A stretch of 64,000 nt of DNA from Nocardia asteroides (GCF_900637185.1 NZ_LR134352.1:6004001-6068000), one strand, 5' to 3'. Shown: positions 1 through 9,298, counted from the first letter of the stretch. Made by a program: numbers and translations. The notes: generated by a model from the sequence alone, not told the origin.

Positions 1-1045
1 GATAGCGGTCGACGTGGGCGTCGATGTCGGCCACGGCGATCACCTCGTCGCGCACGCCCTGCACCACCAGCAGCGGGGCGGCCGGTGCCCGGGTGCCGGG
101 TTCGATGTCGGCGAGGATGCGGCGCAGGGCCGGTTCGGCGAGCAACCCGGCCAGCCCGCCGCGCAGATGCCGGGAGACGTCACGTCGGGCGAAGCGCCAC
201 AGCAGCGCGAAGGTGGTGCGCACTTCGGCCTCGCCGAGCAGGTCGCGGAAGCGCGCGTCGACGTGGTCGTCCAGCACCGGGTCGAGCTCGGGGTAGGCGC
301 GGCGCAGCCCCGCGACGAAGGCCGCGGGGAATCCGGCGAACCAGCCGCCGTTGAGCCGGACGAACGCCGCCGCCGGGTCACCGACCGGCGAGCCCGCCGC
401 GGCGCCGACGATGTTCAGCTCGGGCGCGTACTCCGCCGCCAGCTCGGCGGCCCACGCCGTCGCCAGGCCGCCGCCGGAGTATCCCCACAGCGCGACGGGC
501 GTGGCAGGCGTGAGGCCCAGCGGCAGGAAGGACAGCGCGGCCCGCACCCCGTCGAGCGCGCGGTACCCGGGCTCGCGGGCGGCGCCGAATCGTCCGCCCA
601 ACCCCTCGTGATCGGGTACCGAGACCGCCCAGCCCTGCCGCAGCGCCATGGCGACGATGGGCAGCTCCAGCGGTGCGATGGAGCCGTTCACCTTCGCCCC
701 GTGCCGCAGCGCGTAGGACGGGAAACATTGCGGGGCAACGGCATCGATGGCGCACTGGAACGACACCAGCGGACGCGGACGCGTCGGGTCGGCGCCCCAG
801 GGCAGCAGCACCGTGGTCACCGACACCTCCGGGGCACCGTCCAGATCGCAGGTGCGGTACAGCAGCTGCCACGCCGCGATGCGCTGGCGCACCAGCCCGA
901 ACAGGGCCAGATCCACCGCCCGCGCCCGCACCACCGTGCCCGGCGCGAGCTCGTCCAGGTCGGGCGGCGTCGCGTAGAACGGGTCGGCGGGCGGCAGCAG
1001 CGGTGCGGTGGGTTCGGGAACCCGCACCAGCGCGTCGATGATCAC
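1..1045 (-). CDS. Secretory-lipase-family (LIP) alpha/beta hydrolase, 3' end outside window
   Basis: Esterase/lipase of the actinobacterial LIP family; acyl-ester hydrolysis is inferred from the family. I read at least 348 codons from a GTG at 1045. The nucleophile elbow is GYSGG at about residues 188-192, preceded by the VPDHEGLGG segment typical of the family, and followed near the cut end by APLLVVQGVRDEV, which carries the acid of the triad. The GTG overlaps the stop of the upstream lipase as GTGA, so the pair is probably translationally coupled. No signal peptide is visible from this start, unlike most secretory lipases. The C-terminus lies beyond position 1. Confidence 0.82.
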   Translation of the reverse strand, partial: MIIDALVRVPEPTAPLLPPADPFYATPPDLDELAPGTVVRARAVDLALFGLVRQRIAAWQLLYRTCDLDGAPEVSVTTVLLPWGADPTRPRPLVSFQCAIDAVAPQCFPSYALRHGAKVNGSIAPLELPIVAMALRQGWAVSVPDHEGLGGRFGAAREPGYRALDGVRAALSFLPLGLTPATPVALWGYSGGGLATAWAAELAAEYAPELNIVGAAAGSPVGDPAAAFVRLNGGWFAGFPAAFVAGLRRAYPELDPVLDDHVDARFRDLLGEAEVRTTFALLWRFARRDVSRHLRGGLAGLLAEPALRRILADIEPGTRAPAAPLLVVQGVRDEVIAVADIDAHVDRY

Positions 1046-2202
1046 AGGCTGCCGCCGCCACCGAAGAACCAGGGGTTGAACGTGCATGCCACGGCGTGAC
1101 CGCCTTCCGGATCGAGCGCCCGCAGCGCCAGGGAGGCGGCGCGGGGCGAGTACATCATCGTGAGATGGTCGGAAATGTCCTGCTCACAGCCGTTCTGCAG
1201 GGTGATGTTGTCGACCGTGGCGTCGGGTCCGGCCCGCAGGAAGGCCAGGTCGATGGGGTTCATCACCTCGTCGTAGCGGGAGGCCACGACGGTGTAGTCG
1301 ACGCCGGGCACGGTGTCACCGGTGGCGTTGAGCGTGGTGTAGAACGGCGAGCCGATGGCCTGCTCCACATTCGAGGCGCCGATGATCGGGCGGTAGAAGC
1401 CGAGGATGTCGATGCCGGCGTTGTTGATCATGCGGCCGAGAGTGGCCAGGCCGAGCAGCGCGGTGCCGTGGTGGGTGGCGCCGAAGCTGACCAGCTTGCC
1501 GACCTTGCCCTGCCCGCCCTCGAACTTGAGGTAGTGGTTGGCGACCGTGCCGCCCTGCGAGTGGCCGACGAAGTCGACCTGCTCGGCGCCGGTCGCCGCG
1601 AGCACCCGGTCGACGAACGCCGCCACCTGCTTCGCCGAATCGGCCATCGGGCCCACCCCGTAGCGGCCGGGCAGCACCGCCCCCATTCCGCCGCCCTCGA
1701 GCAGGCCGGACTTGCCGAAGTTCAGGGTGAACACGCACATCCCGGCCTTGGCCAGGCGCGGGGACAGATAGGAGAAGGTGTCGTAGGCGTTGAGCCAGGT
1801 GCCGTGCAGCAGCACCACCGGGCGCGGGTGCGCGGCGGTGGGCTTGCAGTCCCAGCGGTTGGCGCCGGGCGGCGCGGCGTCGGGGTGCAGCAGGCCGTAG
1901 GCGAAGGCGGGCAGGTAGGCCGACATCTCCGGGCCCTCGCCGACCGCGTCGCCCGATCGGCTGCCGGACGAGCCCGAGCTGCTGCCGGAGGCGCTGCCGG
2001 TGTCGGCGATGGCGGTGGGGCGGCGGCCGTCGGGGGCCGTCGCCATGTTCGCGTCGAGGTATTCGGCCAGCGAGGCGATGGTCGGTTCCAGGGTGGGCGT
2101 CGCGGCGGTGGGCCCCGCGCCCAGAGCGGAGGCCGCGGTCAGGCCCGCGGCGATGCCGAACCCGCACAGGGTCCGGCGCAGGGAATGCGTCGTTGCAATC
2201 AT
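1042..2202 (-). CDS. Exported triacylglycerol lipase/esterase
   Basis: Secreted alpha/beta-hydrolase lipase of 386 aa. A signal peptide (Arg-Arg at 9-10, hydrophobic core to about 30) is followed by a Ser/Gly-rich linker at about 68-84. The oxyanion-hole strand reads VVLLHGTW at about 129-136 and the nucleophile elbow GHSQGG at 213-218; a late HLTMM segment probably supplies the catalytic His. It resembles the Lipase_2/EstA-type enzymes common in Nocardia and Mycobacterium. It is the first gene of a two-lipase minus-strand unit and its stop overlaps the next start. The region back to the divergent PucR-type gene should hold the promoter. Confidence 0.88.
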   Translation of the reverse strand: MIATTHSLRRTLCGFGIAAGLTAASALGAGPTAATPTLEPTIASLAEYLDANMATAPDGRRPTAIADTGSASGSSSGSSGSRSGDAVGEGPEMSAYLPAFAYGLLHPDAAPPGANRWDCKPTAAHPRPVVLLHGTWLNAYDTFSYLSPRLAKAGMCVFTLNFGKSGLLEGGGMGAVLPGRYGVGPMADSAKQVAAFVDRVLAATGAEQVDFVGHSQGGTVANHYLKFEGGQGKVGKLVSFGATHHGTALLGLATLGRMINNAGIDILGFYRPIIGASNVEQAIGSPFYTTLNATGDTVPGVDYTVVASRYDEVMNPIDLAFLRAGPDATVDNITLQNGCEQDISDHLTMMYSPRAASLALRALDPEGGHAVACTFNPWFFGGGGSL

Positions 2203-2394
2203 TGAGTCACTTCCGTATATCCGCGCCGGCGAGCAGGCGGCTCGGACGCGCTCTGCGAATCTATGACCGGCGCCACAGTGGTGTCACTGCACGGGGAACA
2301 GAGAAAACGGACGGTCTGTTGGCGCGGGAACCAAGTTCTGTGTGAATTCGACCGTGGGCTCCCTTACCGCCCTGTTCTCGGACACAATCGGGTC

Positions 2395-3642
2395 ATGCTC
2401 GCCGAACACCCCGTTTCCGCACCACCCGCTCTGACCACCCGCTTGCTGACGCGCTGGCCCCAGATCGCCGAACGCATGCTCGCCGAGGGGCTCGGCGCCA
2501 CCGCGCCTGCCGAACTGCCGCCGGGCCACTTCACCGCCGAGGTCCTGCCCACCATCTACGCGTGCGGGCGGGCCGTGCTCGAGGCGATCGCCGCCGACCG
2601 CGAGTTCACCCAGGCCGAGGTGGCGGTGTTCGTCGGGCCGGTCGCCGAGCGGCACGCCGAGGACCGGCTGCCGCTGCCGATGCTGATCGGCGCCATCCAC
2701 GGGTCGGCGCAGTCGGTGCTGGCGGAGGCGTCGGCGATGGCCGAGCCGACCGAGATGAACGACCTGATCCTGGTCGGCTCCCGGCTGCTCGAACTGCTCC
2801 GACATATCAACATGACCGTCGTGGAGACCTACACCGAGGTCGAGCAGTCGATCTACCACGCCGAACGCGAGGCGCGCCGGGAACTGTGCTCGGCGCTGGT
2901 GCGCGGGCTGCCCGCCGAGGAACTGGCCGCGCGCGCCGACACGGCGCTCGCCGACCAGTACACGGTGCTCGCGATCCACCTGAGCGAACCGCCGCGCACC
3001 GGCAGCGCCGCCAATCTGGTGACCCGGCGCCGGATCCGGGTGCTGCAGCGGGCCCTGGACGAACTCACCGGCACCACCACCCCGGCCACCTTCGACGGCT
3101 CGAACGGCATCGCCCTGCTGAGCAGCAGTTCCGAATCCGACGTCCTGGACGCGGCGCGGTTCGACGAACTGGCCGCCCGGCTCAGCGAGCAGTTCGGGGT
3201 GACGGTGTATCTGGCCGAGTTCTCCGGCATCGCCAGGGACGGCATCCCCGCCGCCGCCAAGGACGCGATCGAACTGACCGAACTGGCCCGGCTGCGCGGC
3301 AGGCCGGGCGGCTGCTACCGCCTCGACGACCTGCTGCTCGAGTACCAGCTCACCCGGCCCGGCCCCGCGCGGGAACGCTTGGCGCAGCGCGTGATTCCGC
3401 TGCTCGGCAGCCCCCACCTGATCGAGGCGCTGGAGGCGCACCTACGCCACGGCGCCGACCGCAAGACGGCCTCACGCCGCATCCACGTGCACCCCAACAC
3501 CTTCACCTACCGGCTGCGCCGGATCGCCGAGCTCACCGGTCTCGACCCGGCCGACCCCACCGATTCGCGGATGCTGGCCGCCGCCCTCACCGTGCACCGG
3601 CTCGACGGGCCGCGACGGCCCGCCGAGGACCGGCAGGACTAG
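2395..3642 (+). CDS. PucR/CdaR-type transcriptional regulator
   Basis: Predicted DNA-binding regulator of 415 aa. The N-terminal two thirds is a RsbT-co-antagonist/GGDEF-like sensor region, and the C-terminus (about 365-400) is the PucR helix-turn-helix, reading RKTASRRIHVHPNTFTYRLRR. I use the ATG at 2395 because the family-like sequence begins there; the frame stays open to 2263, so a start 44 codons earlier is possible but would run through the probable promoter. It is divergent from the lipase pair, which makes the lipases candidate targets (inference). Its stop overlaps the convergent MarR gene by 4 bp. Confidence 0.85.
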   Translation: MLAEHPVSAPPALTTRLLTRWPQIAERMLAEGLGATAPAELPPGHFTAEVLPTIYACGRAVLEAIAADREFTQAEVAVFVGPVAERHAEDRLPLPMLIGAIHGSAQSVLAEASAMAEPTEMNDLILVGSRLLELLRHINMTVVETYTEVEQSIYHAEREARRELCSALVRGLPAEELAARADTALADQYTVLAIHLSEPPRTGSAANLVTRRRIRVLQRALDELTGTTTPATFDGSNGIALLSSSSESDVLDAARFDELAARLSEQFGVTVYLAEFSGIARDGIPAAAKDAIELTELARLRGRPGGCYRLDDLLLEYQLTRPGPARERLAQRVIPLLGSPHLIEALEAHLRHGADRKTASRRIHVHPNTFTYRLRRIAELTGLDPADPTDSRMLAAALTVHRLDGPRRPAEDRQD

Positions 3643-4091
3643 CGGGTCAGCCGGTCGGCGACCGCGCCGAGTCCGGCGGAGATGGCGGCGCGCTGGTCCG
3701 GCTCGAGCACGTCGACGAACACCCGGCGCACGACCTCGACGTGCCCGGGTGCCACGGCGGCGAGGGTGGCCCGGCCCGCGGCGGTGAGCACGGCGTTGAC
3801 GCCGCGGACGTCGGTGTCGGCGTCGACCCGCCGGACCAGCCCGGCCTCTTCGAGCTTGCCCACCTGGTAGGTGAGGCCGCTCTTGGAGGTGTAGAGGGCG
3901 GCGGCGAGGTCGGTCATCCGCATCGTGGCCTCGGGCGCTTCGGCGAGCCGGACCAGCACCTCGTACTGGGTGTGGGTGAGGCCCTCGCCCTTCAGATGCT
4001 GGTCGACCGCACGGTCGACCAGCGCGCCCGCGGCCAGGAACCGGACCCACAACCGCATCTCCGCGGCGTCGAGCCACCTGGGTTCGTCCAT
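3639..4091 (-). CDS. MarR-family transcriptional regulator
   Basis: Winged-helix regulator of 150 aa. The DNA-binding part at about 62-95 reads MRMTDLAAALYTSKSGLTYQ and is followed by a basic wing. It is divergent from the dioxygenase and DoxX genes, with a perfect 14-bp palindrome between them (4138-4151). That layout suggests it represses both directions until a quinone-like or electrophilic ligand is sensed. The ligand is inference from similar MarR-dioxygenase-DoxX clusters such as the MhqR type; nothing in the sequence identifies it. Confidence 0.9.
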   Translation of the reverse strand: MDEPRWLDAAEMRLWVRFLAAGALVDRAVDQHLKGEGLTHTQYEVLVRLAEAPEATMRMTDLAAALYTSKSGLTYQVGKLEEAGLVRRVDADTDVRGVNAVLTAAGRATLAAVAPGHVEVVRRVFVDVLEPDQRAAISAGLGAVADRLTR

Positions 4092-4137
4092 GCCGCAACC
4101 CTAGTCAGCGGGACGGAATAGCTGCGCATCCGGTATC

Positions 4138-4151
4138 GTTCAAATTTGAAC
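4138..4151. promoter_or_regulatory. Palindromic operator, probably MarR-type
   Basis: GTTCAAATTTGAAC is a perfect 14-bp palindrome in the 92-bp gap between the divergent MarR and dioxygenase genes, 32 bp before the dioxygenase GTG. Its A+T content stands out in this G+C-rich DNA. MarR dimers bind sites of this size. Confidence 0.75.
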
Positions 4152-4183
4152 AACCGATGTTCACCGATCCGAAGGAGCCGACC

Positions 4184-4942
4184 GTGTCCATGCCGGTGCT
4201 CTACCTCTCGCACGGCGCCCCGCCGCTGATCGACCACGCCACCTGGCCCGCCGAGCTCGCGGCCTGGTCGGCCGAGCTGCCCCGGCCGCGGGCGATCCTC
4301 ATCGTGTCCGCGCACTGGGAGTCCGCGCCGATCACCCTCGGCGCGACCGAGACCGTTCCGCTGGTCTACGACTTCAGCGGCTTCGAGTCGCGCTACTACG
4401 ACGTGCGCTACCCCGCCCCCGGTGCGCCCGAACTGGCCGCCCGGGTGCGCGAACTGCTCGGCGGCGACGTCGCCGACGACCCCACCCGGGGCCTGGACCA
4501 CGGCGCCTATGTGCCGCTGAGCCAGATGTACCCCGACGCCGACATCCCGGTGCTGCAACTGTCGATCCCTACACTGGATCCGCGGGACCTGATGAAGTTC
4601 GGCCGGTTGCTGGCCCCGCTGCGCGCCGAGGGCGTGCTCATCATCGGCAGCGGGTTCTTCACCCATAATCTGCGCGCGCTCACCGCCGACGACCACCACG
4701 TCCACTCGTTCACCGCCGAGTTCGACGACTGGGGCCGACGCGCCTTGGACGACCGCGACATCGACGCACTGCTCGACTTCGAGCACACCGCCCCCGCACC
4801 GCGCCTGGCCCACCCGCGCACCGAGCACTTCGCGCCGCTGTTCCTCAGCTTGGGCGCGGGCGCCGACGACCTCGACTCCCTGCGCACCGTCATCGACGGT
4901 TACTGGTTCGGGATGGCACGACGCTCGGTTCAGATCGGCTGA
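4184..4942 (+). CDS. DODA-type (LigB superfamily) extradiol aromatic-ring-opening dioxygenase
   Basis: Non-heme iron or zinc enzyme of the 4,5-DOPA dioxygenase/YgiD group, predicted to open catecholic or hydroquinone rings. The 252-aa product has the family signatures YLSHGAPPL near the N-terminus, SAHWES, LDHGAYVPL and GSGFFTHNL, which hold the metal-binding and catalytic histidines. The GTG at 4184 is preceded by GAAGGAG six bases upstream, a better start than the ATG at 4157; the ATG at 4190 is also possible. It forms a two-gene unit with DoxX 26 bp downstream and probably responds to the adjacent MarR regulator. Confidence 0.88.
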   Translation: MSMPVLYLSHGAPPLIDHATWPAELAAWSAELPRPRAILIVSAHWESAPITLGATETVPLVYDFSGFESRYYDVRYPAPGAPELAARVRELLGGDVADDPTRGLDHGAYVPLSQMYPDADIPVLQLSIPTLDPRDLMKFGRLLAPLRAEGVLIIGSGFFTHNLRALTADDHHVHSFTAEFDDWGRRALDDRDIDALLDFEHTAPAPRLAHPRTEHFAPLFLSLGAGADDLDSLRTVIDGYWFGMARRSVQIG

Positions 4943-4968
4943 CCGGGACACCACGGAGAGGATTCGCG

Positions 4969-5463
4969 ATGACCACGACGACCACCCCCACCGACGCGGG
5001 CCTGCTGGTCCTGCGCCTCGGCGTCGGCGCGACCATGTTCGCGCACGGCACCCAGAAGCTGTTCAGCTGGTTCGACGGCGGCGGCCTGTCCGGCACCGAG
5101 AAGTTCTTCGCCGCGAGCGGCTATCCGAACGCGAAGGCCTTCGCCGTGATCGCCGGGCTGAGCGAGACCCTCGGCGGCCTCGGCCTGATTCTCGGCCTGC
5201 TCACGCCACTGGCCGCGGCGGCGATCCTGGGGACGATGCTCAACGCGATCGCGGTGAAATGGGGCGGGTTCTTCACGCCCAAGGGTGTGGAATACGAGAT
5301 GATCCTGGCGGTCGCCGCGGGCAGCCTGGCCCTCACCGGCGCAGGCGGTTTCGCGCTCGACCGGTTCGTGCCCGGCCTGCGCGACTACAAGCTGCGGTAC
5401 GGCCTGGCGGCCATCGCGCTGGCATTTGTCGCGGCCGGTGTCACATTGTTGATCCGTAATTGA
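4969..5463 (+). CDS. DoxX-family membrane protein
   Basis: Small integral membrane protein of 164 aa with four predicted helices (about 10-28, 55-78, 80-100 and 140-160). The N-terminal LLVLRLGVGATMFAHGTQKL and the motif KFFAASGYPNAK are characteristic of the DoxX group, which is linked to quinone and thiol redox protection. The start ATG follows GGAGAGGA. It lies directly after the dioxygenase and ends at a strong bidirectional terminator. Confidence 0.9.
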   Translation: MTTTTTPTDAGLLVLRLGVGATMFAHGTQKLFSWFDGGGLSGTEKFFAASGYPNAKAFAVIAGLSETLGGLGLILGLLTPLAAAAILGTMLNAIAVKWGGFFTPKGVEYEMILAVAAGSLALTGAGGFALDRFVPGLRDYKLRYGLAAIALAFVAAGVTLLIRN

Positions 5464-5477
5464 AATACAACGAAAAA

Positions 5478-5511
5478 ACCCGCTATTCGGCGTGTGCTCC
5501 GAATAGCGGGT
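5478..5511. terminator. Bidirectional intrinsic terminator
   Basis: A perfect 13-bp stem (5478-5490 with 5499-5511) encloses an 8-nt loop. There are A residues on the left and a T-rich tail on the right, so it can end both the DoxX unit and the convergent rpf gene. Confidence 0.85.
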
Positions 5512-5551
5512 ATTTCGTTTCCCGACAAGGAAAGTCTGGAATCAGCGCGCT

Positions 5552-6243
<692 letters not shown>

Positions 6244-6948
6244 TCAGCGGTATTCGGGGTTCTCGAAGCCCCAGCGGCAGCCCGCGTCCCACTCCGAACG
6301 CTGGTTGCCGTGCGCGGGCACCCCGCCCGCGTCACGCAGCATCCGGGCCAGATGCAGCAGATTCCAGGTCATGAAGGTGGTGTTGCGGTTGGTGAAGTCG
6401 TTCTCCGGGCCGCCGGAGCCCGGGTCGAGATAGGACGGGCCCGGGCCGGCCTCGCCGATCCAGCCCGCGTCGGCCTGCGGCGGAATGGTGTAGCCCAGGT
6501 GCTGCAGGCTGTAGAGGATGTTCATCGCGCAGTGCTTGACGCCGTCCTCGTTGCCGGTGATCACACAGCCGCCGACCTTGCCGTAATAGGCGTACTGACC
6601 AGCCGCGTTGAGCACGCTCGAGTTGCCGTAGAGGCGTTCGATCACCTTCTTGGTGACCGAACTGTTGTCGCCGAGCCAGATCGGCCCGGCGATGACCAGG
6701 ATGTCGGCGGCCATCACCTGCTCCTGGATCCCGGGCCAGGCGTCGGTGGCCCAGCCGTGCTGGGTCATGTCCGGCCAGACGCCGGTGGCGATGTCGTGGT
6801 CGACAGCGCGCAGGTGCGCGACGCGCACCCCGTTCGCCGCCATGATCCGCGCGCTCAGCTCCACCAGGCCCTGGGTGTTGCTGGGTTCCGGCGAGCGCTT
6901 GAGCGTGCAGTTGATGAACAGTGCCGACAGGTCGTCGTAGGTCGCCAT
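6244..6948 (-). CDS. Flavodoxin-fold NAD(P)H-dependent reductase
   Basis: Predicted FMN-binding reductase of 234 aa. The N-terminal strand and loop LFINCTLKRSPEPSNT fit the phosphate-binding P-loop of the NADPH-dependent FMN reductase/WrbA-like group; DILVIAGPIWLGDNSS at about 84-99 and GGCVITGNEDG are the second and third flavin contacts. Tandem Trp and Asn residues in the C-terminal third probably form a lid. It is on the same strand as the upstream sigma factor but 126 bp away, so membership of that transcription unit is uncertain. The substrate is not predictable. Confidence 0.8.
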   Translation of the reverse strand: MATYDDLSALFINCTLKRSPEPSNTQGLVELSARIMAANGVRVAHLRAVDHDIATGVWPDMTQHGWATDAWPGIQEQVMAADILVIAGPIWLGDNSSVTKKVIERLYGNSSVLNAAGQYAYYGKVGGCVITGNEDGVKHCAMNILYSLQHLGYTIPPQADAGWIGEAGPGPSYLDPGSGGPENDFTNRNTTFMTWNLLHLARMLRDAGGVPAHGNQRSEWDAGCRWGFENPEYR

Positions 6949-7074
6949 GGTCGTCCGGCCTCCTCGGGTGGGTGACGCGACGCCGGGGACGCCGCCCCCT
7001 TCGGTGTCCCTGCTCCCGGTGACGTTACGACCGCGATGTCACACCCGCGTCGCGAACACGAGACGGTGCCGCCG

Positions 7075-7713
7075 TCAGCGCCCGAAGTACCGCTCGAGCT
7101 CGGCCCGCACCGCCGCCCTGGCCCGGTGCAGGATGACCCGCTGATTGCCCGCGGACAGGTCGAGCAGCTCGCACACCTCGTCGGCGGCGTAACCCTCGAC
7201 ATCGCGCAGGGTCAGGACCGCGCGGTGCCGATCGGGCAGCGCGGCGACGGCGGCGGCGAGGCAGCGAGCCAGCTCGGCGCGTTCGGCGGCGTCCTCGGGC
7301 TCCGACCACGGCCGTGGCCCTCGCCCGATCGCCCAGTGGCCGGGATAGGGGTCGCCGGGTGGGCGGAAACGGTCCGGGTCCACGGTCGGGCCCTCGTCCT
7401 CGGGATGCAGGCTCGCGAACGGGACCGTGCGATGCTCCTTGACGCCCCGCTTCTTCGCGGTGTTCACCAGGATCCGGTAGACCCAGGTCCGGAGCGAGGA
7501 TCGGCCCTCGAACCGGTCGATGCCCCGCACCACCGCCAGCCACGCCTCCTGCACGACCTCCTCGGCAGAGGCGTCGGTGGAGACGAACGAGCGGGCCAGG
7601 CGCAGCATCGACCCGGACCAGGCGTCGACGACCAGGGCGAACGTCGCCTCGACGCCGGTGCGCAGCTCGGCGACGAGCACATCGTCCGCGGGCAGGGCGC
7701 CGTCGTGTCGCAC
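7075..7713 (-). CDS. ECF-family RNA polymerase sigma factor
   Basis: Alternative sigma factor of 212 aa. Region 2 (about 30-90) includes SAEEVVQEAWLAVVRGIDRF and SSLRTWVYRILVNTAKKR; region 4 (about 155-205) reads LPDRHRAVLTLRDVEGYAADE and ends in a recognition helix with NQRVILHRAR. The start is a GTG preceded by GAGGAG five bases upstream. The zinc-finger anti-sigma gene lies on the same strand, not adjacent but separated by a DM13 gene on the other strand. Regulation is expected to be by anti-sigma sequestration and possible autoregulation from the 115-bp divergent gap. Confidence 0.93.
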   Translation of the reverse strand: MRHDGALPADDVLVAELRTGVEATFALVVDAWSGSMLRLARSFVSTDASAEEVVQEAWLAVVRGIDRFEGRSSLRTWVYRILVNTAKKRGVKEHRTVPFASLHPEDEGPTVDPDRFRPPGDPYPGHWAIGRGPRPWSEPEDAAERAELARCLAAAVAALPDRHRAVLTLRDVEGYAADEVCELLDLSAGNQRVILHRARAAVRAELERYFGR

Positions 7714-7828
7714 AGGATCTCCTCGCCGTCACAGCTCGCGTCGCTGGCAGCACAGTACCGCCGGGCGCGCCTGTAACGCGCGGGACCGGTCCGGGAACGG
7801 AACGCGCATGGGAGAGAAGGAGAACACC

Positions 7829-8332
7829 ATGGCGCAACGTCGTCTCCGCCGGACCGTCCTCGGCGCGCTCGCGATCGGGCTCGTCGCCGCGCTGGCCGTC
7901 GGGCTGTATCTGTTCCAGCCGTGGCGGCTGTTCACCACGACCACCGTCGACGAAGCCCCGATCGTCGCGGCGGGTGGCGCGCCGGTGACGGTGCTGGCGA
8001 CCGGCACCTTCCGCTCACACGAGCACGACACCAGCGGAACCGCGCAGCTGCAGCGCACACCGGAGGGCACCCTGGTGCTGCGCATCACCGATCTGCGCAC
8101 CTCCGACGGGCCGGCACTACGGGTGTGGCTCACCGATCAACCGGTGACCGACGACTGGCACAACTTCGACGACGGCGAGCACGTCGACCTGGGCGCGCTC
8201 AAGGGCAACGAGGGCAATCAGAACTACGAGCTGCCCGCGGGCACCGACCCGGCCGACCTGACCTCGGTGAGCATCTGGTGCGCCCGGTTCCACGTCTCGT
8301 TCGGCGCGGCGACGCTGACGCCCGCGACCTGA
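7829..8332 (+). CDS. Membrane-anchored DM13-domain protein
   Basis: Protein of 167 aa with one N-terminal membrane helix (about 9-28) and an external DM13 domain (about 50-165). DM13 is proposed to be a redox/electron-transfer domain. The domain shows GTFRSHEHDTSGTAQL, LRVWLTDQP and the C-terminal VSIWCARFHVSFGAATL, which contains the conserved Cys. I use the ATG at 7829 because GAGAAGGAG lies just before it; an in-frame ATG at 7808 is less likely. It is divergent from the sigma factor and lies opposite in strand between the anti-sigma and sigma genes, so its expression may be tied to that sigma factor (inference). Confidence 0.85.
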   Translation: MAQRRLRRTVLGALAIGLVAALAVGLYLFQPWRLFTTTTVDEAPIVAAGGAPVTVLATGTFRSHEHDTSGTAQLQRTPEGTLVLRITDLRTSDGPALRVWLTDQPVTDDWHNFDDGEHVDLGALKGNEGNQNYELPAGTDPADLTSVSIWCARFHVSFGAATLTPAT

Positions 8333-8337
8333 GGTTC

Positions 8338-8571
8338 TCAGCCGGGTCGATGCCAGTCGCGGAAGGCCGCGAGCAAGGTGTCGCGGACCGGCGCGGAGAG
8401 CTGCTCGGCTTCGAGGGTGCCGAGGTCGCGGGTGGTGCGGCGGATCTGGTCGAGGTAGACCTCGCAGCCGTCGCACTCGGCGATATGGGCGAGGAAGCGG
8501 GCCTCGGTCGGCCCGTCGAGGGCGCCGTCGAGGAAGCGGGTGACCAGCTCGACGAACTCGTCGCAGTCCAT
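8338..8571 (-). CDS. Zinc-finger (zf-HC2) anti-sigma factor
   Basis: Small cytoplasmic protein of 77 aa of the ZAS anti-sigma class. The H-x3-C-x2-C zinc motif reads HIAECDGC at about 30-37, and an acidic Cys (MDCDEF) near the N-terminus completes the site. The start ATG at 8571 follows GGAAGGAG by eight bases; an upstream in-frame ATG at 8601 lacks this. There is no membrane segment, so it probably senses redox or zinc state in the cytosol. Its partner is likely the ECF sigma factor at 7075-7713, separated by the antiparallel DM13 gene whose stop is 5 bp away. Confidence 0.87.
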   Translation of the reverse strand: MDCDEFVELVTRFLDGALDGPTEARFLAHIAECDGCEVYLDQIRRTTRDLGTLEAEQLSAPVRDTLLAAFRDWHRPG

Positions 8572-8665
8572 GGCACCGGCTCCTTCCGCCTCGCTCGGCA
8601 CAGCATAATCACTCGTTCAGAGCCGGGGGCGGCCCCGGCGTTACAGCGGTGTCGCCGCGGTCACC

Positions 8666-9298
8666 TCAGGCGAGCAGCCGCTTCTCGGTGGCGACCGCGA
8701 CCGCCGCGGCCCTGGTGTCGACGCCGAGCTTGTCGTAGATCCGGCCCAGGTGGGTCTTCACCGTGGCCTCGCTGATGTGCAGGGCGCGGGCGATCTCCCG
8801 GTTGCCCAGGCCCTGGGCGAGCTGGCCGAGGATGTCGCGTTCGCGGGCGGTGAGGGTGGGTCCGGGATTGCGCATCTTGGCCATCACCTTCGCCGCGACC
8901 GGCGCCGACAGCGCGGTCTGCCCGCTCGCGGCGGCGTGGATGGCGGCGAACAGTTCTTCCGGACGTTCGGCCTTGAGCAGATAGCCCGTGGCGCCGGCCT
9001 CGATGGCGCGGGTGATGTCGGCGTCGGTGTCGTAGGTGGTGAGCACCAGGACGTGCGGGGTGGGCGCGGGCTGCGCGGTGATCCGGCGCGTCGCCTCGAC
9101 ACCGTCCATGTCGGCGCCCAGCTGCAGGTCCATCAGCACCACATCGGGCCGCAGGCTCGCGGCCAGCGCCACGGCGGCGGGACCGTCGGCGGCTTCCCCG
9201 ATGACCTCGATATCGGGCGCGCTGGACAGCAGCGCGCGCAGTCCGGCACGCACGACCGCGTGATCGTCGCAGATCAACAGGCGCACGGCGGGATTCAC
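8666..9298 (-). CDS. NarL/LuxR-type response regulator
   Basis: Two-component response regulator of 210 aa. The receiver domain (about 6-120) has the acidic pair in LLICDDHAVVRAG, the phosphoacceptor Asp in RPDVVLMDLQ, the conserved Thr in VLVLTTYD and Lys in YLLKAERPEE. The LuxR-type helix-turn-helix (about 145-205) reads LTARERDILGQLAQGLGNREI, then AxxLHISEATVKTHLGRIYDKLGV. The partner kinase is most likely the HisKA_3-type enzyme at 10012-11181 on the same strand, although an antiparallel GtrA-like gene lies between them. Confidence 0.92.
   Translation of the reverse strand: MNPAVRLLICDDHAVVRAGLRALLSSAPDIEVIGEAADGPAAVALAASLRPDVVLMDLQLGADMDGVEATRRITAQPAPTPHVLVLTTYDTDADITRAIEAGATGYLLKAERPEELFAAIHAAASGQTALSAPVAAKVMAKMRNPGPTLTARERDILGQLAQGLGNREIARALHISEATVKTHLGRIYDKLGVDTRAAAVAVATEKRLLA

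Noticed and set aside
2263..2394. 44-residue N-terminal extension of the PucR-type regulator
   Set aside because: It would cover the divergent promoter region and has no similarity to the family; the ATG at 2395 fits better, although this is not proven.
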